Source: DATLGD01 sp035540755
GTDB lineage: Bacteria; Actinomycetota; Actinomycetes; Mycobacteriales; SCTD01
Direction of reading: 5' to 3'
NCBI GenBank assembly: GCA_035540755.1
Contig: DATLGD010000223.1
Span: forward strand, 1 to 64,000
Length of the DNA: 64,000 bases
Shown: positions 1 through 9,903 of the stretch, in pieces
Numbering within the stretch: position 1 is the first letter of the stretch
How the letters are laid out: the number at the start of each line of letters is the position of its first letter
Program-made: the position numbers and the translations under genes
The notes under the pieces: model-generated
What the model saw: the letters and a program-made list of their open reading frames with translations, nothing else
Told to the model about the DNA's origin: nothing
The model's database searches: none

Positions 1-2090
1 TTGCCCAGCTTCGACAGCGACGATCGCGCAGCGGCGACCACGCGCTCGGCGGTGAGCCCGAACTGCTCGTACAGCACCTGGTAGGGCGCGCTGGCGCCGA
101 AGTGCTCGAGGCCGACGCACTCGCCGTAGCCGCCGACCCACTCGTGCCAGCCCTGGCTGATGCCGGCCTCCACCGACACCCGCGCCTGGACGTCGGGCGG
201 CAGCACGGTGCGCTGGTAGGCCTCCTCCTGGCGCCGGAACCACTCGACGCACGGCATCGAGACCACGCGGGTGCCGATGCCCTCGGCCTCGAGCAGCTCG
301 CGGGCGGCCACGGCGATCTGCACCTCCGAGCCGGTGGCGAGGAGCAGGACCTGCGGCGAGCCGCTGGCGGCGTCGAGCAGCACGTAGCCGCCCTTGGCCA
401 CGCCCTCGACGTCACCGACGACGTCGCGGTCGAAGACGGGGACGTTCTGCCGGGTGAGGCAGATCCCGGCCGGCCGGTCGGTGCTCTCGAGGACGGTGCG
501 CCAGGCCACCGTGGTCTCGTTGGCGTCGGCCGGGCGGACGACGTCGAGCCCGGGGATCGCCCGGAGCGCTGCCAGGTGCTCGACCGGCTGGTGTGTCGGA
601 CCGTCCTCGCCCAGGCCGATCGAGTCGTGCGTCCAGACGTAGGTGACCGGCAGGCCCATCAGCGCCGCCAGGCGGACGGCCGGTCGCATGTAGTCGCTGA
701 AGACGAGGAACGTGCCGCCGTAGACGCGCAGGCCGCCGTGCAGCGCGATGCCGTTCATCGTCGAGCCCATCGCGTGCTCGCGGATGCCGAAGTGGATGGT
801 GCGCCCGTAGGGGTTCGCGCCCTCGAGCCGGTTGTCGGCCGGCAGGAAGCTGTCGGCGCCCTTCATGGTGGTGTTGTTGCTGCCGGCCAGGTCGGCCGAG
901 CCGCCCCACAGCTCGGGCAGCACGTCCCGGAGCGAGGTGAGCACCTCGCCGGACGCCTTGCGGGTCGCGACGCCCTTGTCGTCGGCTTCGAAGCTCGGCA
1001 GCGCGTCGGCCCACCCGGCCGGCAGCTTCCGCTCGCCGAGCCGGTCGTGGAGAGCCGCCCGCTCCGGGTTCGCCTCGCGCCAGGCGGCGTAGCGCTCCTG
1101 CCACTGCGCGTGCAGGTCACGGCCGCGCTGCACGACTGCTCGGGCGTGCTCGAGCACGTCGGCAGGCACCGCGAAGGTCTCCGACGGGTCCAGCCCGAGC
1201 AGCTCCTTGGTGGCGGCGACCTCCTCGGCCCCGAGGGCGGAGCCGTGCGCCGCCTCGGTGCCGCGGGCGTTCGGCGCCGGCCAGGCGATGACCGACCTCA
1301 TCGCGATGAACGAGGGCCGGCTGCGCTCGTTCCGCGCCGCCACCAGCGCGGCGTGCAGCGCCTCGACGTCCTCGGCGTCGTCGACCCGCTGGACGTGCCA
1401 GCCGTAGGCCTCGTAGCGCGCCACGACGTCCTCGCCGGTGAAGGCGGTGGCGGTGTCGCCCTCGATGGAGATCTCGTTGTCGTCCCAGAGCAGGACGAGG
1501 TTGCCGAGCTGCTGGTGCCCGGCCAGCGAGCTGGCCTCGGCACTGACGCCCTCCTGCAGGTCGCCGTCGGAGGCGATCACCCAGATCGTGTGGTCGAACA
1601 GGCTCTCGCCGGGCGCAGGGCCAGGGTCGAGCAGGCCGCGCTCGCGGCGGGCGGCCATCGCCATGCCGACGGCGTTCGCGACGCCCTGGCCGAGCGGGCC
1701 GGTGGTGGTCTCGACGCCGGGGGTGTGGTCGACCTCGGGGTGGCCGGGGGTCAGTGAGCCCCACTGCCGCAGGTGGGCGAGGTCCTCGAGGGTGAGGCCG
1801 TAGCCCGACAGGTAGAGCTGGGTGTAGAGCGTGATGCTGGAGTGCCCGCACGAGAGCACGAAGCGGTCGCGGCCGGTCCAGCGGGGGGCGGTGGGGTCGT
1901 GCCGCAGCAGGCGGTTGAACAGCAGGAAGGCAGCCGGGGCCAGGCTCATGGCGGTGCCGGGGTGACCGGACCCGGCGGCCTCCACCGAGTCCATGGCGAG
2001 GGCCCGGCAGATGTCGACGGTGCGGCGGTCGAGGTCGCTCCAGTCGAGGCTCGTGCCCTGCGGCGTCTCGGCGGTGCTCGCGCTGGTCAT
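1..2090 (-). CDS. tkt: Transketolase (3' end beyond window edge)
   Basis: Thiamine-diphosphate enzyme of the non-oxidative pentose phosphate pathway that moves two-carbon ketol units between sugar phosphates in the cytoplasm. About 696 residues are visible, close to the usual full length of 660-700, and the frame is still open at base 1, so only a few residues are missing. Seen in order: [14 protein letters not shown] near the N terminus, the ThDP motif running from GDLQEG to [19 protein letters not shown] in the pyrimidine-binding domain, and [17 protein letters not shown]. The ATG at 2090 follows a purine-rich GAGGAAGG stretch. It is divergent from ctaB, and tkt next to ctaB is common in actinobacteria. 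Confidence 0.95.
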   Translation of the reverse strand, partial: MTSASTAETPQGTSLDWSDLDRRTVDICRALAMDSVEAAGSGHPGTAMSLAPAAFLLFNRLLRHDPTAPRWTGRDRFVLSCGHSSITLYTQLYLSGYGLTLEDLAHLRQWGSLTPGHPEVDHTPGVETTTGPLGQGVANAVGMAMAARRERGLLDPGPAPGESLFDHTIWVIASDGDLQEGVSAEASSLAGHQQLGNLVLLWDDNEISIEGDTATAFTGEDVVARYEAYGWHVQRVDDAEDVEALHAALVAARNERSRPSFIAMRSVIAWPAPNARGTEAAHGSALGAEEVAATKELLGLDPSETFAVPADVLEHARAVVQRGRDLHAQWQERYAAWREANPERAALHDRLGERKLPAGWADALPSFEADDKGVATRKASGEVLTSLRDVLPELWGGSADLAGSNNTTMKGADSFLPADNRLEGANPYGRTIHFGIREHAMGSTMNGIALHGGLRVYGGTFLVFSDYMRPAVRLAALMGLPVTYVWTHDSIGLGEDGPTHQPVEHLAALRAIPGLDVVRPADANETTVAWRTVLESTDRPAGICLTRQNVPVFDRDVVGDVEGVAKGGYVLLDAASGSPQVLLLATGSEVQIAVAARELLEAEGIGTRVVSMPCVEWFRRQEEAYQRTVLPPDVQARVSVEAGISQGWHEWVGGYGECVGLEHFGASAPYQVLYEQFGLTAERVVAAARSSLSKLG

Positions 2091-2225
2091 CCGGTCTCTC
2101 GCCTTCCTCGCTGCTGGTGCGGCCGCGGTCCGACGCGGTCCGCGGGCCGACCCTAGTGGCAGCCCCTACCCCGGTCGCCGGCGCGGACACGGCCGGGGTG
2201 GGCGGGCCCCGCGCCGTCGCGTCGG

Positions 2226-2231
2226 TAGAGT
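2226..2231 (+). promoter_or_regulatory. -10 hexamer of ctaB, leaderless arrangement
   Basis: TAGAGT lies 7 bases before the ctaB GTG at 2239. That spacing would put the first transcribed base at the start codon. No ribosome-binding site is needed and none is obvious. Confidence 0.5.
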
Positions 2232-2238
2232 CATCGAG

Positions 2239-3231
2239 GTGACGACGCTCGCGGACGACGCTGCGACGCCAGCCGTCCGGGGGGTCCCGGCCGCCGGCTC
2301 GGCCGCGGCCCAGGAACCGGCCGTCGCGACGCGTCCAGCCGCCGGCCGGGCGGGCCGGGCCCGTGCCACGGTGGCCGCGTACGTCGCGCTGACCAAGCCC
2401 CGGATCATCGAGCTGCTGCTGGTCACGACGGTCCCGGCGATGGTCCTGGCCGCGCAGGGGATGCCCCCGCTCGGCCTGGTGCTCGCCACGCTCGTCGGCG
2501 GCTCGCTCGCCGCGGGGAGCGCGAACGCCCTCAACTGCTGGTACGACCGCGACATCGACGTCGTCATGCACCGCACGGAGGGTCGGCCCCTCGCGCGCGA
2601 CGCCGTGTCGCCGCGCGGCGCCGTCGTCTTCGGTCTCGTGCTCGGCGCGCTGTCGGTGGCCCTGCTCGGCGTCACCACCAACGCGCTGTCGGCGCTGCTC
2701 GCGCTCGCCGCGATCGCCTTCTACGTGGTCGTCTACACCGCGCTGCTCAAGCGGCGCACCTCCCAGAACATCGTGTGGGGCGGAGCCGCCGGCTGCATGC
2801 CGGTGCTCATCGGCTGGTCGGCGGTCACCGGCACGGTGTCGTGGGCGGCCGTGGTGCTGTTCCTGGTCGTCTTCTTCTGGACGCCGCCGCACTTCTGGGC
2901 GCTCGCCATGCGCTTCCGCGACGACTACGCCGCCGCCGACGTCCCGATGCTGCCGGTGGTCGCGACTCCCGCCGTGGTGGCGTCCCGGATCGTGGCCTAC
3001 TCCTGGGCGATGGTCGGCACCAGCCTGCTGCTCGTGTGGCCGCTGGCCGTCTCCGGTGCGCTGTACACGGTGGTGGCCGCCGGCGTCGGCGCGGTGTTCC
3101 TGCGCGAGGCGCACCTGCTGCAGAGCCGGGTGCGCCGCGGCGTCGCCGCGGCCCCGATGCGGTTGTTCCACTGGTCCATCACCTACCTGGCGCTGCTGTT
3201 CCTCGCCGTCGCGCTCGACCAGTTCGTCTGA
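2239..3231 (+). CDS. ctaB: Protoheme IX farnesyltransferase (heme O synthase)
   Basis: Membrane prenyltransferase that adds a farnesyl group to heme b, making heme O for cytochrome oxidase. It has 330 residues with a disordered Ala/Pro-rich N terminus of about 45 residues and then several hydrophobic segments typical of the UbiA family. The signature [19 protein letters not shown] provides the Asp-rich prenyl-diphosphate site, and a second conserved patch reads [13 protein letters not shown] followed by ADVPMLPVV. The frame is open upstream to 1993, but the GTG at 2239 fits the family length and follows a TAGAGT hexamer by 7 bases. It pairs functionally with ctaA at 4078-5031. Confidence 0.93.
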   Translation: MTTLADDAATPAVRGVPAAGSAAAQEPAVATRPAAGRAGRARATVAAYVALTKPRIIELLLVTTVPAMVLAAQGMPPLGLVLATLVGGSLAAGSANALNCWYDRDIDVVMHRTEGRPLARDAVSPRGAVVFGLVLGALSVALLGVTTNALSALLALAAIAFYVVVYTALLKRRTSQNIVWGGAAGCMPVLIGWSAVTGTVSWAAVVLFLVVFFWTPPHFWALAMRFRDDYAAADVPMLPVVATPAVVASRIVAYSWAMVGTSLLLVWPLAVSGALYTVVAAGVGAVFLREAHLLQSRVRRGVAAAPMRLFHWSITYLALLFLAVALDQFV

Positions 3232-3233
3232 GC

Positions 3234-4097
3234 GTGCGCCCGGCCGTCACTCCGCGGGTGGCGCTGGCCACCTGCCGGGAGCTGCCCGACCTCCACGAGG
3301 ACGACGCACTGCTCGTCCCGGCCCTCGCCTCGGCCGGCGTGGCCGCCGTGCCCGCCGTCTGGGACGACCCCGCGGTCGACTGGGCCGCCTTCGACCTGGT
3401 GGTGGTGCGCGACACCTGGGACTACGTGCCGCGGCGCGAGCAGTTCCTCGACTGGGCCCGCTCGGTGCCGCGACTGGAGAACCCTGCCGCCGTGCTCGCC
3501 TGGAACACCGACAAGCGCTACCTGCGCGACCTCGCCGCCGCCGGCGTGCCGGTCGTCCCCACGACGTGGGTGGAGCCGGGCGACGGCTACGCGCCGCCGG
3601 ACGGCGAGCACGTCGTCAAGCCGGCGGTGTCGGCCGGGGCGCGGGACACCGCCCGGTACGCGCCGGGGGAGGACTCCTCCGCACACGTCCGGGACCTGCT
3701 CGGGGCCGGGCGCACCGTCATGGTGCAGCCGTACCTGGCCGCCGTCGACACCGACGGCGAGACGGCGGTGCTCTCCCTCGGCGGCGTGCACAGCCACGCC
3801 GCCCGCAAGGGGCCGGTGCTCGTGCCCGAGCTCGACGACCCCGACGACGTCGCCATCACGCCGCGCACGGCGTCGGCCGCGCAGCGAGCGGTGGCCGACG
3901 CCGCCCTGGCCGCGGTGCCGTTCGCCGGTCCGCTGCTGTACAGCCGGGCCGACGTCGTGCCCGGCCCCGACGGTGGCCCGCTGCTGATCGAGCTCGAGCT
4001 CACCGAGCCGTCGCTGTTCCTCGCGGCCGACCCGGGCGCTGCCGACCGGTTCGCGGCGGTGATCGCCGAGCGGGTGGTCAGGCCGGCTGCGCGCTGA
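3234..4097 (+). CDS. ATP-grasp domain protein
   Basis: Predicted cytoplasmic ATP-dependent carboxylate-amine ligase of the RimK/glutathione-synthetase-like ATP-grasp group; substrate unknown. It has 287 residues. VVVRDTWDY marks the N-terminal substrate fold, HVVKPAVSAGARDT carries the ATP-binding lysine, and LLIELELTEPSLFL supplies the metal-binding acidic residues near the C terminus. The GTG start is 2 bases after the ctaB stop, so the two are probably co-transcribed. Its last 20 bases overlap the 3' end of ctaA on the opposite strand. It resembles DcsG/cycloserine-type ligases only in fold; no pathway can be assigned from context. Confidence 0.75.
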   Translation: MRPAVTPRVALATCRELPDLHEDDALLVPALASAGVAAVPAVWDDPAVDWAAFDLVVVRDTWDYVPRREQFLDWARSVPRLENPAAVLAWNTDKRYLRDLAAAGVPVVPTTWVEPGDGYAPPDGEHVVKPAVSAGARDTARYAPGEDSSAHVRDLLGAGRTVMVQPYLAAVDTDGETAVLSLGGVHSHAARKGPVLVPELDDPDDVAITPRTASAAQRAVADAALAAVPFAGPLLYSRADVVPGPDGGPLLIELELTEPSLFLAADPGAADRFAAVIAERVVRPAAR

Positions 4098-5031
4098 GCC
4101 GCTCGTGCTCGCGGGAGTCCGGCGGCCCCGGCGGGCGTCCCCGGTCGCGGGTGAACAGCACGACCCGGACGGCGGCGACGAGCGTCAGGCACGCGCCGAC
4201 CAGGTGCAGGCCGACGAGCAGGACCGGCAGCCCGGTGAAGTACTGCAGGTAGCCGACGGCCCCCTGAGCGAGCTCGATCACGAGCAGCACCCCGACGGCC
4301 CGCACGAGCCGCTGGTCGGCCCGCATCGCCCGCAGCCCGACGTAGAGGGCGACGGTGAGCCCGACCAGCAGCATCACCGAGTCGGCGTGCAGCTGCGACA
4401 CCGTGGCCGGGTCCAGGCCGGTCCGGCCGGCCGCCGGGTCGCCGGAGTGCGGTCCGGACCCGGTCACGACGGTGCCGAGCACCAGCGTGACGGCCGTGAC
4501 GGCCAGCAGCCCCTGGGTCAGCCCGCGCATGGCCGGCGGCACCACGAGCCGGGGCGGGAGGTCGCCCTCGCCGGCGCGGCGGTGCAGCACCACGGCCAGC
4601 GCGATGAGCACCATCGACAGCAGGAAGTGGCCCATGACGGTCCACGGGTTCAGCCCGGTGAGCACGGTGATCCCGCCGAGCACCGCCTGCGCCGGGATGC
4701 CGAGGAAGCCCAGCAGAGCGAGCAGCCGCATGTCCGGCCGGACCGGCCGCTGCCGCCACACCGCAACGAGCACCGCGAGCACGACCGCGCCGAGCACGAA
4801 GGTCAGCAGCCGGTTGCCGAACTCGATGACGCCGTGCACGGCGTACTCCGCGGTCGGAATGTAGCTGGTCTCGGTGCAGCGCGGCCAGGTCGGGCAGCCG
4901 AGTCCCGAGGCGGTCAGCCGGACGGCGCCGCCGGTGACGACGATCGCGCTGTTCGCGACGATGCTCGCCAGCGCCAGTCGCCGGACCGTCGTCGGGGACG
5001 GGCGGCGGGTGAGGCGGGCGAGCACGGGCAC
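4078..5031 (-). CDS. ctaA: Heme A synthase (COX15/CtaA family)
   Basis: Integral membrane monooxygenase that oxidises the C8 methyl of heme O to give heme A for aa3-type oxidase. It has 317 residues and about eight hydrophobic helices in two four-helix halves. The conserved EFGNRLLTF motif in VHGVIEFGNRL, the paired cysteines in GLGCPTWPRCTE, and later heme-ligand histidines (LHADSVMLL, GLHLVGACL) support the call. GTG start. Convergent overlap of 20 bases with the upstream plus-strand ATP-grasp gene. With ctaB it completes heme A synthesis. Confidence 0.92.
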   Translation of the reverse strand: MPVLARLTRRPSPTTVRRLALASIVANSAIVVTGGAVRLTASGLGCPTWPRCTETSYIPTAEYAVHGVIEFGNRLLTFVLGAVVLAVLVAVWRQRPVRPDMRLLALLGFLGIPAQAVLGGITVLTGLNPWTVMGHFLLSMVLIALAVVLHRRAGEGDLPPRLVVPPAMRGLTQGLLAVTAVTLVLGTVVTGSGPHSGDPAAGRTGLDPATVSQLHADSVMLLVGLTVALYVGLRAMRADQRLVRAVGVLLVIELAQGAVGYLQYFTGLPVLLVGLHLVGACLTLVAAVRVVLFTRDRGRPPGPPDSREHERLSAQPA

Positions 5032-5035
5032 CAGC

Positions 5036-5575
5036 CTACGGTCGCGCCGGGCGTCCGGCCGCCTCGACGTCGTCGTAGACGAGGACGTCGGCGTCCCGCC
5101 GCGCTCCGGTTGTCGGCCGGTGCGGGCTGACGCGGCCCGGCATCAGGTGCTGCACCTCGACGCCGTGCAGCAGCACCAGCGCGTCGGCCACGAGCCGGCG
5201 GTGGCAGCGCCACCAGACCGTCTCGCTGCACAGGAACGCGGTCGGCGCGGCGACGCCGTCGGCGAGCAGGTCGGCGAGCGCCGCCTGCGCCGCCTCGGTG
5301 CGCAGGTGGCCGGCGTACCCGCGGAAGGAGGCGTTCTGCCACACCACGTCCGGGCTGGCGGGCGCCGGCCGCCGGAATCCGCCGAGCCGCGGCTCCCAGC
5401 GGTAGGCCACCCCGGCGGCGGGCAGCCACTGCTCGAGCCGGTCGCGCCCGAGGTGCGGGTGCCGCCGGCTGCCTGGGGCCGTGCGGATGTCCACCAGGCG
5501 GCGCACCTCGCCGAGCCCGAGGCGCTCGAGGAGCTCGTCCTCGCTCGCGGTGCCGTGGCCCACGCTGAACATCAC
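5036..5575 (-). CDS. DUF488 family protein
   Basis: Function not established for the family. It has 179 residues with the usual family marks: SVGHGTASEDELLE at the N terminus, RLVDIRTAPGSRRHPH, and the Cys-Glu and Cys-His-Arg block CSETVWWRCHRRLVADAL, which looks like a ligand or metal site. Two ATGs occur in tandem at the start and either could be used. It overlaps the response regulator gene upstream by 4 bases, so it is probably the last gene of the kinase-regulator operon. Confidence 0.8.
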   Translation of the reverse strand: MMFSVGHGTASEDELLERLGLGEVRRLVDIRTAPGSRRHPHLGRDRLEQWLPAAGVAYRWEPRLGGFRRPAPASPDVVWQNASFRGYAGHLRTEAAQAALADLLADGVAAPTAFLCSETVWWRCHRRLVADALVLLHGVEVQHLMPGRVSPHRPTTGARRDADVLVYDDVEAAGRPARP

Positions 5576-6219
5576 AGCGCGGCGTGCAGCCCGGCCTCAC
5601 GGGCCTTGACGATGGCCTGGGCGCGGTCCTCGACCTGCAGCTTCGCGAAGATGCTCGAGACGTGGTTGCGCACCGTCTTGTCCGACAGGAACAGCCGTCG
5701 GGCGATCTCCCCGTTGCTGGCGCCAGCCGCCACCAGGCCGAGCACCTCGCGCTCCCGGTCCGACAGCGCAGGGAAGGGGCGGGCCGCCGCGGCGCCGGCA
5801 CCGGAGAAGAAGGCCCGCACGCGGCGCGCGACGGTGCTGCCGTACACGGCGTCGCCGGCGGCCACGCCGCTCACCGCGCGCACGATCTCCTCCTGGCCGG
5901 CTCCCTTGAGCAGGTAGCCGAGCGCCCCTGCGCGCAGGGCGGCGAAGACCGTGTCGTCGTCCTCGACCATCGTGAGCACGAGGACCGCGGCGTCCGGCCA
6001 CGCCTGCAGCAGGCGCCGGGTGGCCTCGACGCCGTTGAGCCGCGGCATCTGCAGGTCCATGAGCACGACGTTCGGACGGTGCTCGAGGACGGCGGCGACC
6101 GCCTCCTCGCCGTCGGCGGCCTCAGCGACGACGTCGACACCGGCCCCGTCGAGCAGCATGCGGAGCCCGGCCCGGAAGGCGGGGTGGTCGTCGGCCACGA
6201 CGACCCGGATGCGGCTCAC
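5572..6219 (-). CDS. NarL/LuxR-family response regulator
   Basis: DNA-binding output of a two-component system, 215 residues. The receiver domain (about 1-120) has VVVADDHPAF with the acidic pair, the phospho-acceptor aspartate in VVLMDLQMPRLNG, and the switch lysine in YLLKG. The C-terminal GerE-type helix-turn-helix reads LSDREREVLGLVAAG then NGEIARRLFLSDKTVRNHVS. A GTG start overlaps the kinase stop by 4 bases (6216-6219), indicating translational coupling. Target genes are not indicated by the sequence. Confidence 0.93.
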   Translation of the reverse strand: MSRIRVVVADDHPAFRAGLRMLLDGAGVDVVAEAADGEEAVAAVLEHRPNVVLMDLQMPRLNGVEATRRLLQAWPDAAVLVLTMVEDDDTVFAALRAGALGYLLKGAGQEEIVRAVSGVAAGDAVYGSTVARRVRAFFSGAGAAAARPFPALSDREREVLGLVAAGASNGEIARRLFLSDKTVRNHVSSIFAKLQVEDRAQAIVKAREAGLHAAL

Positions 6220-8264
6220 GAGCCCTCCCGCTGCGCAGGCGCGACCGGCAGCGGGAGCTGCGCCCGCACCACGGTGCCGCCCGCGGGCCCGGCGCCGACG
6301 GCCACGCTGCCGCCGACCTCGGCGGCCCGCTCCCGCATCGAGGCGAGCCCGACGCCCGGCCGGCGGTCGCGCCGCAGCCCGCAGCCCTCGTCCGAGACGG
6401 TGACCGTGAGGAGATCGGCCGTCCGGTGCAGCTGGAGGTGGGCGCGGCCGGTGCCCGCGTGCCGGGCCACGTTGGTGAGCGCCTCGGAGGCGATCCGGTA
6501 GGCGGCGACCTCGACGGCGGCCGGGAGCCCGTCCACGTCCCCGGAGGCGTCGACCAACAGCTCGAGGCCACCCGCGGCGGGCCCGGTGCTGCAGAGCGCG
6601 CCGAGCAGCCCGAGGTCGTCGAGCGCGGGCGGGCGCAGGCCCTGCACGAGGGTCCGGACGTCGGCGACCGCGCGCCGCGCCTCTTCCACGGCCAGCTCGA
6701 GCGCGGCGCCGGCGCGGGAGGGGTCGCTGCCGAGCGCCTGTCGTGCGGTGTCGACCGTCATGACGACCGCGGCCAGCTGGGGGCCCAGGCCGTCGTGCAG
6801 GTCGCGCCGCAGGCGCCGACGCTCCTCCTCGGCCGCGGCCACGGCCCGCTCCCGGCCGGCCTCGACGTCTCTGGTCAGGCGCAGGGCGGCGGCCACCGCG
6901 GCGACCGGACCGGCGAGGTCGGCGAGCAGCCGCTCGTCCGTGCGGTCGAGCCGGTCGGCCCGGCCACGCGGTGCGACGCGCAGCCGCCCGACCGGCGTCC
7001 CGTGCCAGACGAGCGGGACGTCGACGACCGGTGCTGCCGTTCCGGCCACCGCCCGGGCCAGGCTTCCGTCGGGCAGGGCCACCTCGGCCGCCACCCCGGG
7101 CAGCCGCAGCGAGACGGCGACCGCCTGCACGACCTGCTCCAGGGCGTCCTGCGGCGACCGCGCGGCCCGGACCGCCGCCTCGACCCCGGTCAGCAGCCGG
7201 TAGGGGTCGGCACGCTCGCCGTAGAGCAGGCGGTCGACCGCGCGCTGGAGGCGCATCCGCGCCGGGTGGAAGGCGACCGCGACGGCGGCGGCTCCGGCGA
7301 ACGCCGCCGGCCCGCCGCCCAGGTCGACGGCGCTGCCGACCCAGGCGACCACGCCCACGTACAGCACCAGCCCGCCGGTCAGCAGCCCGGCGGCGACGAC
7401 GGTGCGGGAGACGAGGACGTCGACGTCGTAGAGCCGGTACCGCAGCACCGCGACGAGCACCGCGGCCGGCACGAGCAGGGTCGCGACCGACGTCACTGCG
7501 GGAGGAGCGAAGAACGAGCAGAGACCGGCGACGAGCACCGCCCACCCGAACAGAGCCAGCTGGCGCCGCTCGACCGGGGTGCCGCGGCGGACCCTGACGA
7601 CGACGGCGCCGACGGCCGCCGAGGCCAGCAGCGGGAAGGCGACGGCCAGCAGCGGCAGCAGCACGGGGTAGGCCGGCTCGAGCAGGGTCGTCCCCAGGGG
7701 GTTGCGCATCCCGTCGATGCTGTCGACCTCGGGGTGCAGCGCGAGGACGACGGACACCGCGGCCGGCAGCACGACGGCTGCGGCGACGACGGGGCGCCAG
7801 CGCCGCGAGGGCGGCCGTCCGTCCGGGAACAGCAGCGGCAGGACGAGCACGAACGGCAGGAAGCCCCAGACCCACGTCCACGCGCTCAGCCAGGCCGTGA
7901 CGGCCCCGAGGGCACCGGGCTCTCCGTCCGCGGAGCTCCACACCGCCACGGCGCGCGCTCCGGCGAAGGTGCAGGCCGCGGCGCCGACGCCGAGCAGCAG
8001 CCAGCCCATGCGCCGCGACGCGGCGCGCCGGCTGAGAAGGGCTCCGACCAGGCAGAGGGCCGGTCCGACGACGGGCTCAGGGGTGTCGAACCAGGTCGTG
8101 CGCGCTCCGGCCGGGGTGTCGAGATGGGCAGCGAGGCCGGCCACGACGCAGGTGACGGCGAGCGCCGCGACGGCCGGGCCGAGCGCGCGGCCGAGCCGGC
8201 CCGTCGGGGCGACGGGCCGGCCGGGGTCCGCGACGCGGTCGGCCGCGTCCAGCACGGTGCTCAT
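6216..8264 (-). CDS. Membrane sensor histidine kinase (HisKA_3 type)
   Basis: Partner kinase of the downstream NarL-type regulator, 682 residues. The N-terminal half (about 30-320) is a membrane sensor of many hydrophobic helices. It is followed by a GAF-like region, then the DesK/NarX-type dimerisation motif LRRDLHDGLGPQLAAVV with the phospho-accepting His, and a HATPase domain with NVARHAG (N box), DEGCGL and GVGLASMRERA. The signal is unknown. A TAGCGT hexamer lies 9 bases upstream of the ATG, slightly far for a strictly leaderless start. Confidence 0.92.
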   Translation of the reverse strand: MSTVLDAADRVADPGRPVAPTGRLGRALGPAVAALAVTCVVAGLAAHLDTPAGARTTWFDTPEPVVGPALCLVGALLSRRAASRRMGWLLLGVGAAACTFAGARAVAVWSSADGEPGALGAVTAWLSAWTWVWGFLPFVLVLPLLFPDGRPPSRRWRPVVAAAVVLPAAVSVVLALHPEVDSIDGMRNPLGTTLLEPAYPVLLPLLAVAFPLLASAAVGAVVVRVRRGTPVERRQLALFGWAVLVAGLCSFFAPPAVTSVATLLVPAAVLVAVLRYRLYDVDVLVSRTVVAAGLLTGGLVLYVGVVAWVGSAVDLGGGPAAFAGAAAVAVAFHPARMRLQRAVDRLLYGERADPYRLLTGVEAAVRAARSPQDALEQVVQAVAVSLRLPGVAAEVALPDGSLARAVAGTAAPVVDVPLVWHGTPVGRLRVAPRGRADRLDRTDERLLADLAGPVAAVAAALRLTRDVEAGRERAVAAAEEERRRLRRDLHDGLGPQLAAVVMTVDTARQALGSDPSRAGAALELAVEEARRAVADVRTLVQGLRPPALDDLGLLGALCSTGPAAGGLELLVDASGDVDGLPAAVEVAAYRIASEALTNVARHAGTGRAHLQLHRTADLLTVTVSDEGCGLRRDRRPGVGLASMRERAAEVGGSVAVGAGPAGGTVVRAQLPLPVAPAQREGS

Positions 8265-8298
8265 GGCGCCCTGACGCTACGAGGACGCGGGTCGCCGG

Positions 8299-8997
8299 TC
8301 AGCCGTTCGCCCACTCCCGGTCCGTGCGGCGCGCCACGACCGCGGCGGCGCCGAGGCAGGCGGCCACCCACAGCGGGTGCGGGTCGATGCCGCCGGTGCG
8401 GCCGTCGGCGAGGAAGTCCAGGACCAGGAAGGCGACCAGGGCCACGGGAACCCAGCGCGGCACGGCCCGCGAGCGCCACAGGCCGACGCTGAGGACGAGC
8501 ACGCCGCCGAACAGCCCCAGCAGGAACGACAGGACCAGGCTCACCCCGATCGGGCTGCTCTCGACCGTGGTGAGCACGGCGGCGACGGTCGTCGGGGCCT
8601 CGCCGGCCTTCACCGCCGCGAGCTCGATGACCGACGGCACGTGGATGGCGAGGAAGCCGAAGCAGCCGACGAGGGTGAGCGCCGCCCCGGCCGCGGCCAG
8701 CCGCGGGCAGGCCGGTCGCACGAGGTGGGCGAGTGCCTGGAAGGCCAGCAGCATGAGCGGGATCGCGACGATGCCCGCGGCCAGGGCCAGCGTGAGCGGC
8801 AGCTCCGCGGCGGCGATGTCGGCGGCCCGTTCCTCGGGCGTCCCGTTCGGGTCGAGGTAGCGGCGAGCCACGATGGACTCGGCGGAGTTGAGCACCGGCC
8901 CGAGGACGAGCGCGGTGACGGCGAGCCGGCGGCCGAGCACGGGGCCGGTGGTCACGGCGGCGGCAGGAGCGGCGGGGGGAGCGGTGAGCGCGGTCAT
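8299..8997 (-). CDS. Hypothetical six-helix membrane protein
   Basis: 232 residues with about six hydrophobic segments, for example LTLALAAGIVAIPLMLLAF, and polar loops; no recognised catalytic motif. The ATG follows a good ribosome-binding site (GGAGG, 5 bases spacing). It lies between the two-component operon and the ABC exporter pair on the same strand, so it may be read from the exporter promoter, although a hairpin at 9081-9103 separates them. I do not recognise a function. Confidence 0.7.
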   Translation of the reverse strand: MTALTAPPAAPAAAVTTGPVLGRRLAVTALVLGPVLNSAESIVARRYLDPNGTPEERAADIAAAELPLTLALAAGIVAIPLMLLAFQALAHLVRPACPRLAAAGAALTLVGCFGFLAIHVPSVIELAAVKAGEAPTTVAAVLTTVESSPIGVSLVLSFLLGLFGGVLVLSVGLWRSRAVPRWVPVALVAFLVLDFLADGRTGGIDPHPLWVAACLGAAAVVARRTDREWANG

Positions 8998-9080
8998 CGG
9001 GTCCTCCGGGAGGTCGCGGGCCGGGCGCCCGCGGAACGCCCCGACCGTGCCGCGCCCGGTGTCCCGGAGGGCAGGGAGCG

Positions 9081-9103
9081 CGGTCCCGACCTGGCCGGGA
9101 CCG
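9081..9103 (-). terminator. Hairpin after the ABC-2 permease gene
   Basis: CGGTCCCG (9081-9088) and CGGGACCG (9096-9103) form a perfect 8-bp stem with a 7-base loop, 11 bases beyond the permease stop. It lacks a T run, so it is terminator-like only. A second hairpin (7-bp stem, 9015-9033) lies closer to the next gene. Confidence 0.4.
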
Positions 9104-9114
9104 GCTGTCGGGCG

Positions 9115-9903
9115 CTACTCCCAGCGGAAGCAGCGCGCCGCGAGGGTGAGGCCGCCGACCGCCCAGACGAGCAGCACGACCGTCTCGCGCACCGGCAGCA
9201 GCGCCCCGGCCTCGAGCACCTCGCGCAGACCGCCGGACAGCGCTGCGGTCGGCAGGAGCGACAGCACGCCTTCGGCCGGCCCGAACGCCGACACCGGGAA
9301 CACCACCCCGCCGAGCACCAGCAGGACCAGCCAGACCAGGTTCGCGGCGGCGAGCGCGGTGAGGCCGCGAAGCGTGCCGCCGAGCAGCAGCCCGAGGCCG
9401 CTGAAGGCGGCGGTGCCGAGCGCCACCAGCACGAGGAACCCGAGCACCGAGCCGCGCGGCGTCCAGCCGAGGGCGAGTCCGACGCCGCCGATCAGCGTCA
9501 GCTGCAGCACCTCGACCACGAGCACGGCGAGCGTCTTGGCGCCCAGCAGCACCGAGCGGGGGAGCGGGGTGGCCCCGAGCCGCTTGAGCACGCCGTACTG
9601 ACGCTCGAAGCCGACTGCGATCGCCTGCCCGGTGAACGCTGCCGACATCACGGCCAGCGCCATGAGGCCGGGCACGAAGAAGTCGGCCCGCTCGCCGCGC
9701 GTGGTGGCGTCGTCGACGGACACGAAGGGCACCAGCACGAGGACGGCGAGCAGTCCCAGCGGGATGACCAGGTTCAGCAGCACCTGCTCGCCGTTGCGCA
9801 GCAGCAGCGTCAGCTCGGCGCGGGCCTGCGCGACGAGCATCCGCGAGCGGGGAGCTGCCGCGGGATCGGGGGCCAGGGTTCCCGGCGTCCAGGCGGTGCT
9901 CAT
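9115..9903 (-). CDS. ABC-2 type transporter permease
   Basis: Membrane subunit of a drug- or lipid-export-type ABC transporter, 262 residues. A cytoplasmic N terminus (about 45 residues) is followed by six hydrophobic segments, with the ABC-2 pattern visible in VGFERQYGVLKRLGATPLPRS between helices 2 and 3. It is probably coupled to the ATPase gene, whose end it overlaps by 4 bases (9900-9903). The exported compound cannot be told from the sequence. Confidence 0.88.
   Translation of the reverse strand: MSTAWTPGTLAPDPAAAPRSRMLVAQARAELTLLLRNGEQVLLNLVIPLGLLAVLVLVPFVSVDDATTRGERADFFVPGLMALAVMSAAFTGQAIAVGFERQYGVLKRLGATPLPRSVLLGAKTLAVLVVEVLQLTLIGGVGLALGWTPRGSVLGFLVLVALGTAAFSGLGLLLGGTLRGLTALAAANLVWLVLLVLGGVVFPVSAFGPAEGVLSLLPTAALSGGLREVLEAGALLPVRETVVLLVWAVGGLTLAARCFRWE

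Noticed and set aside
102..1757. 551-residue plus-strand frame over transketolase
   Set aside because: Transketolase on the minus strand is unmistakable; the plus frame has no family features.
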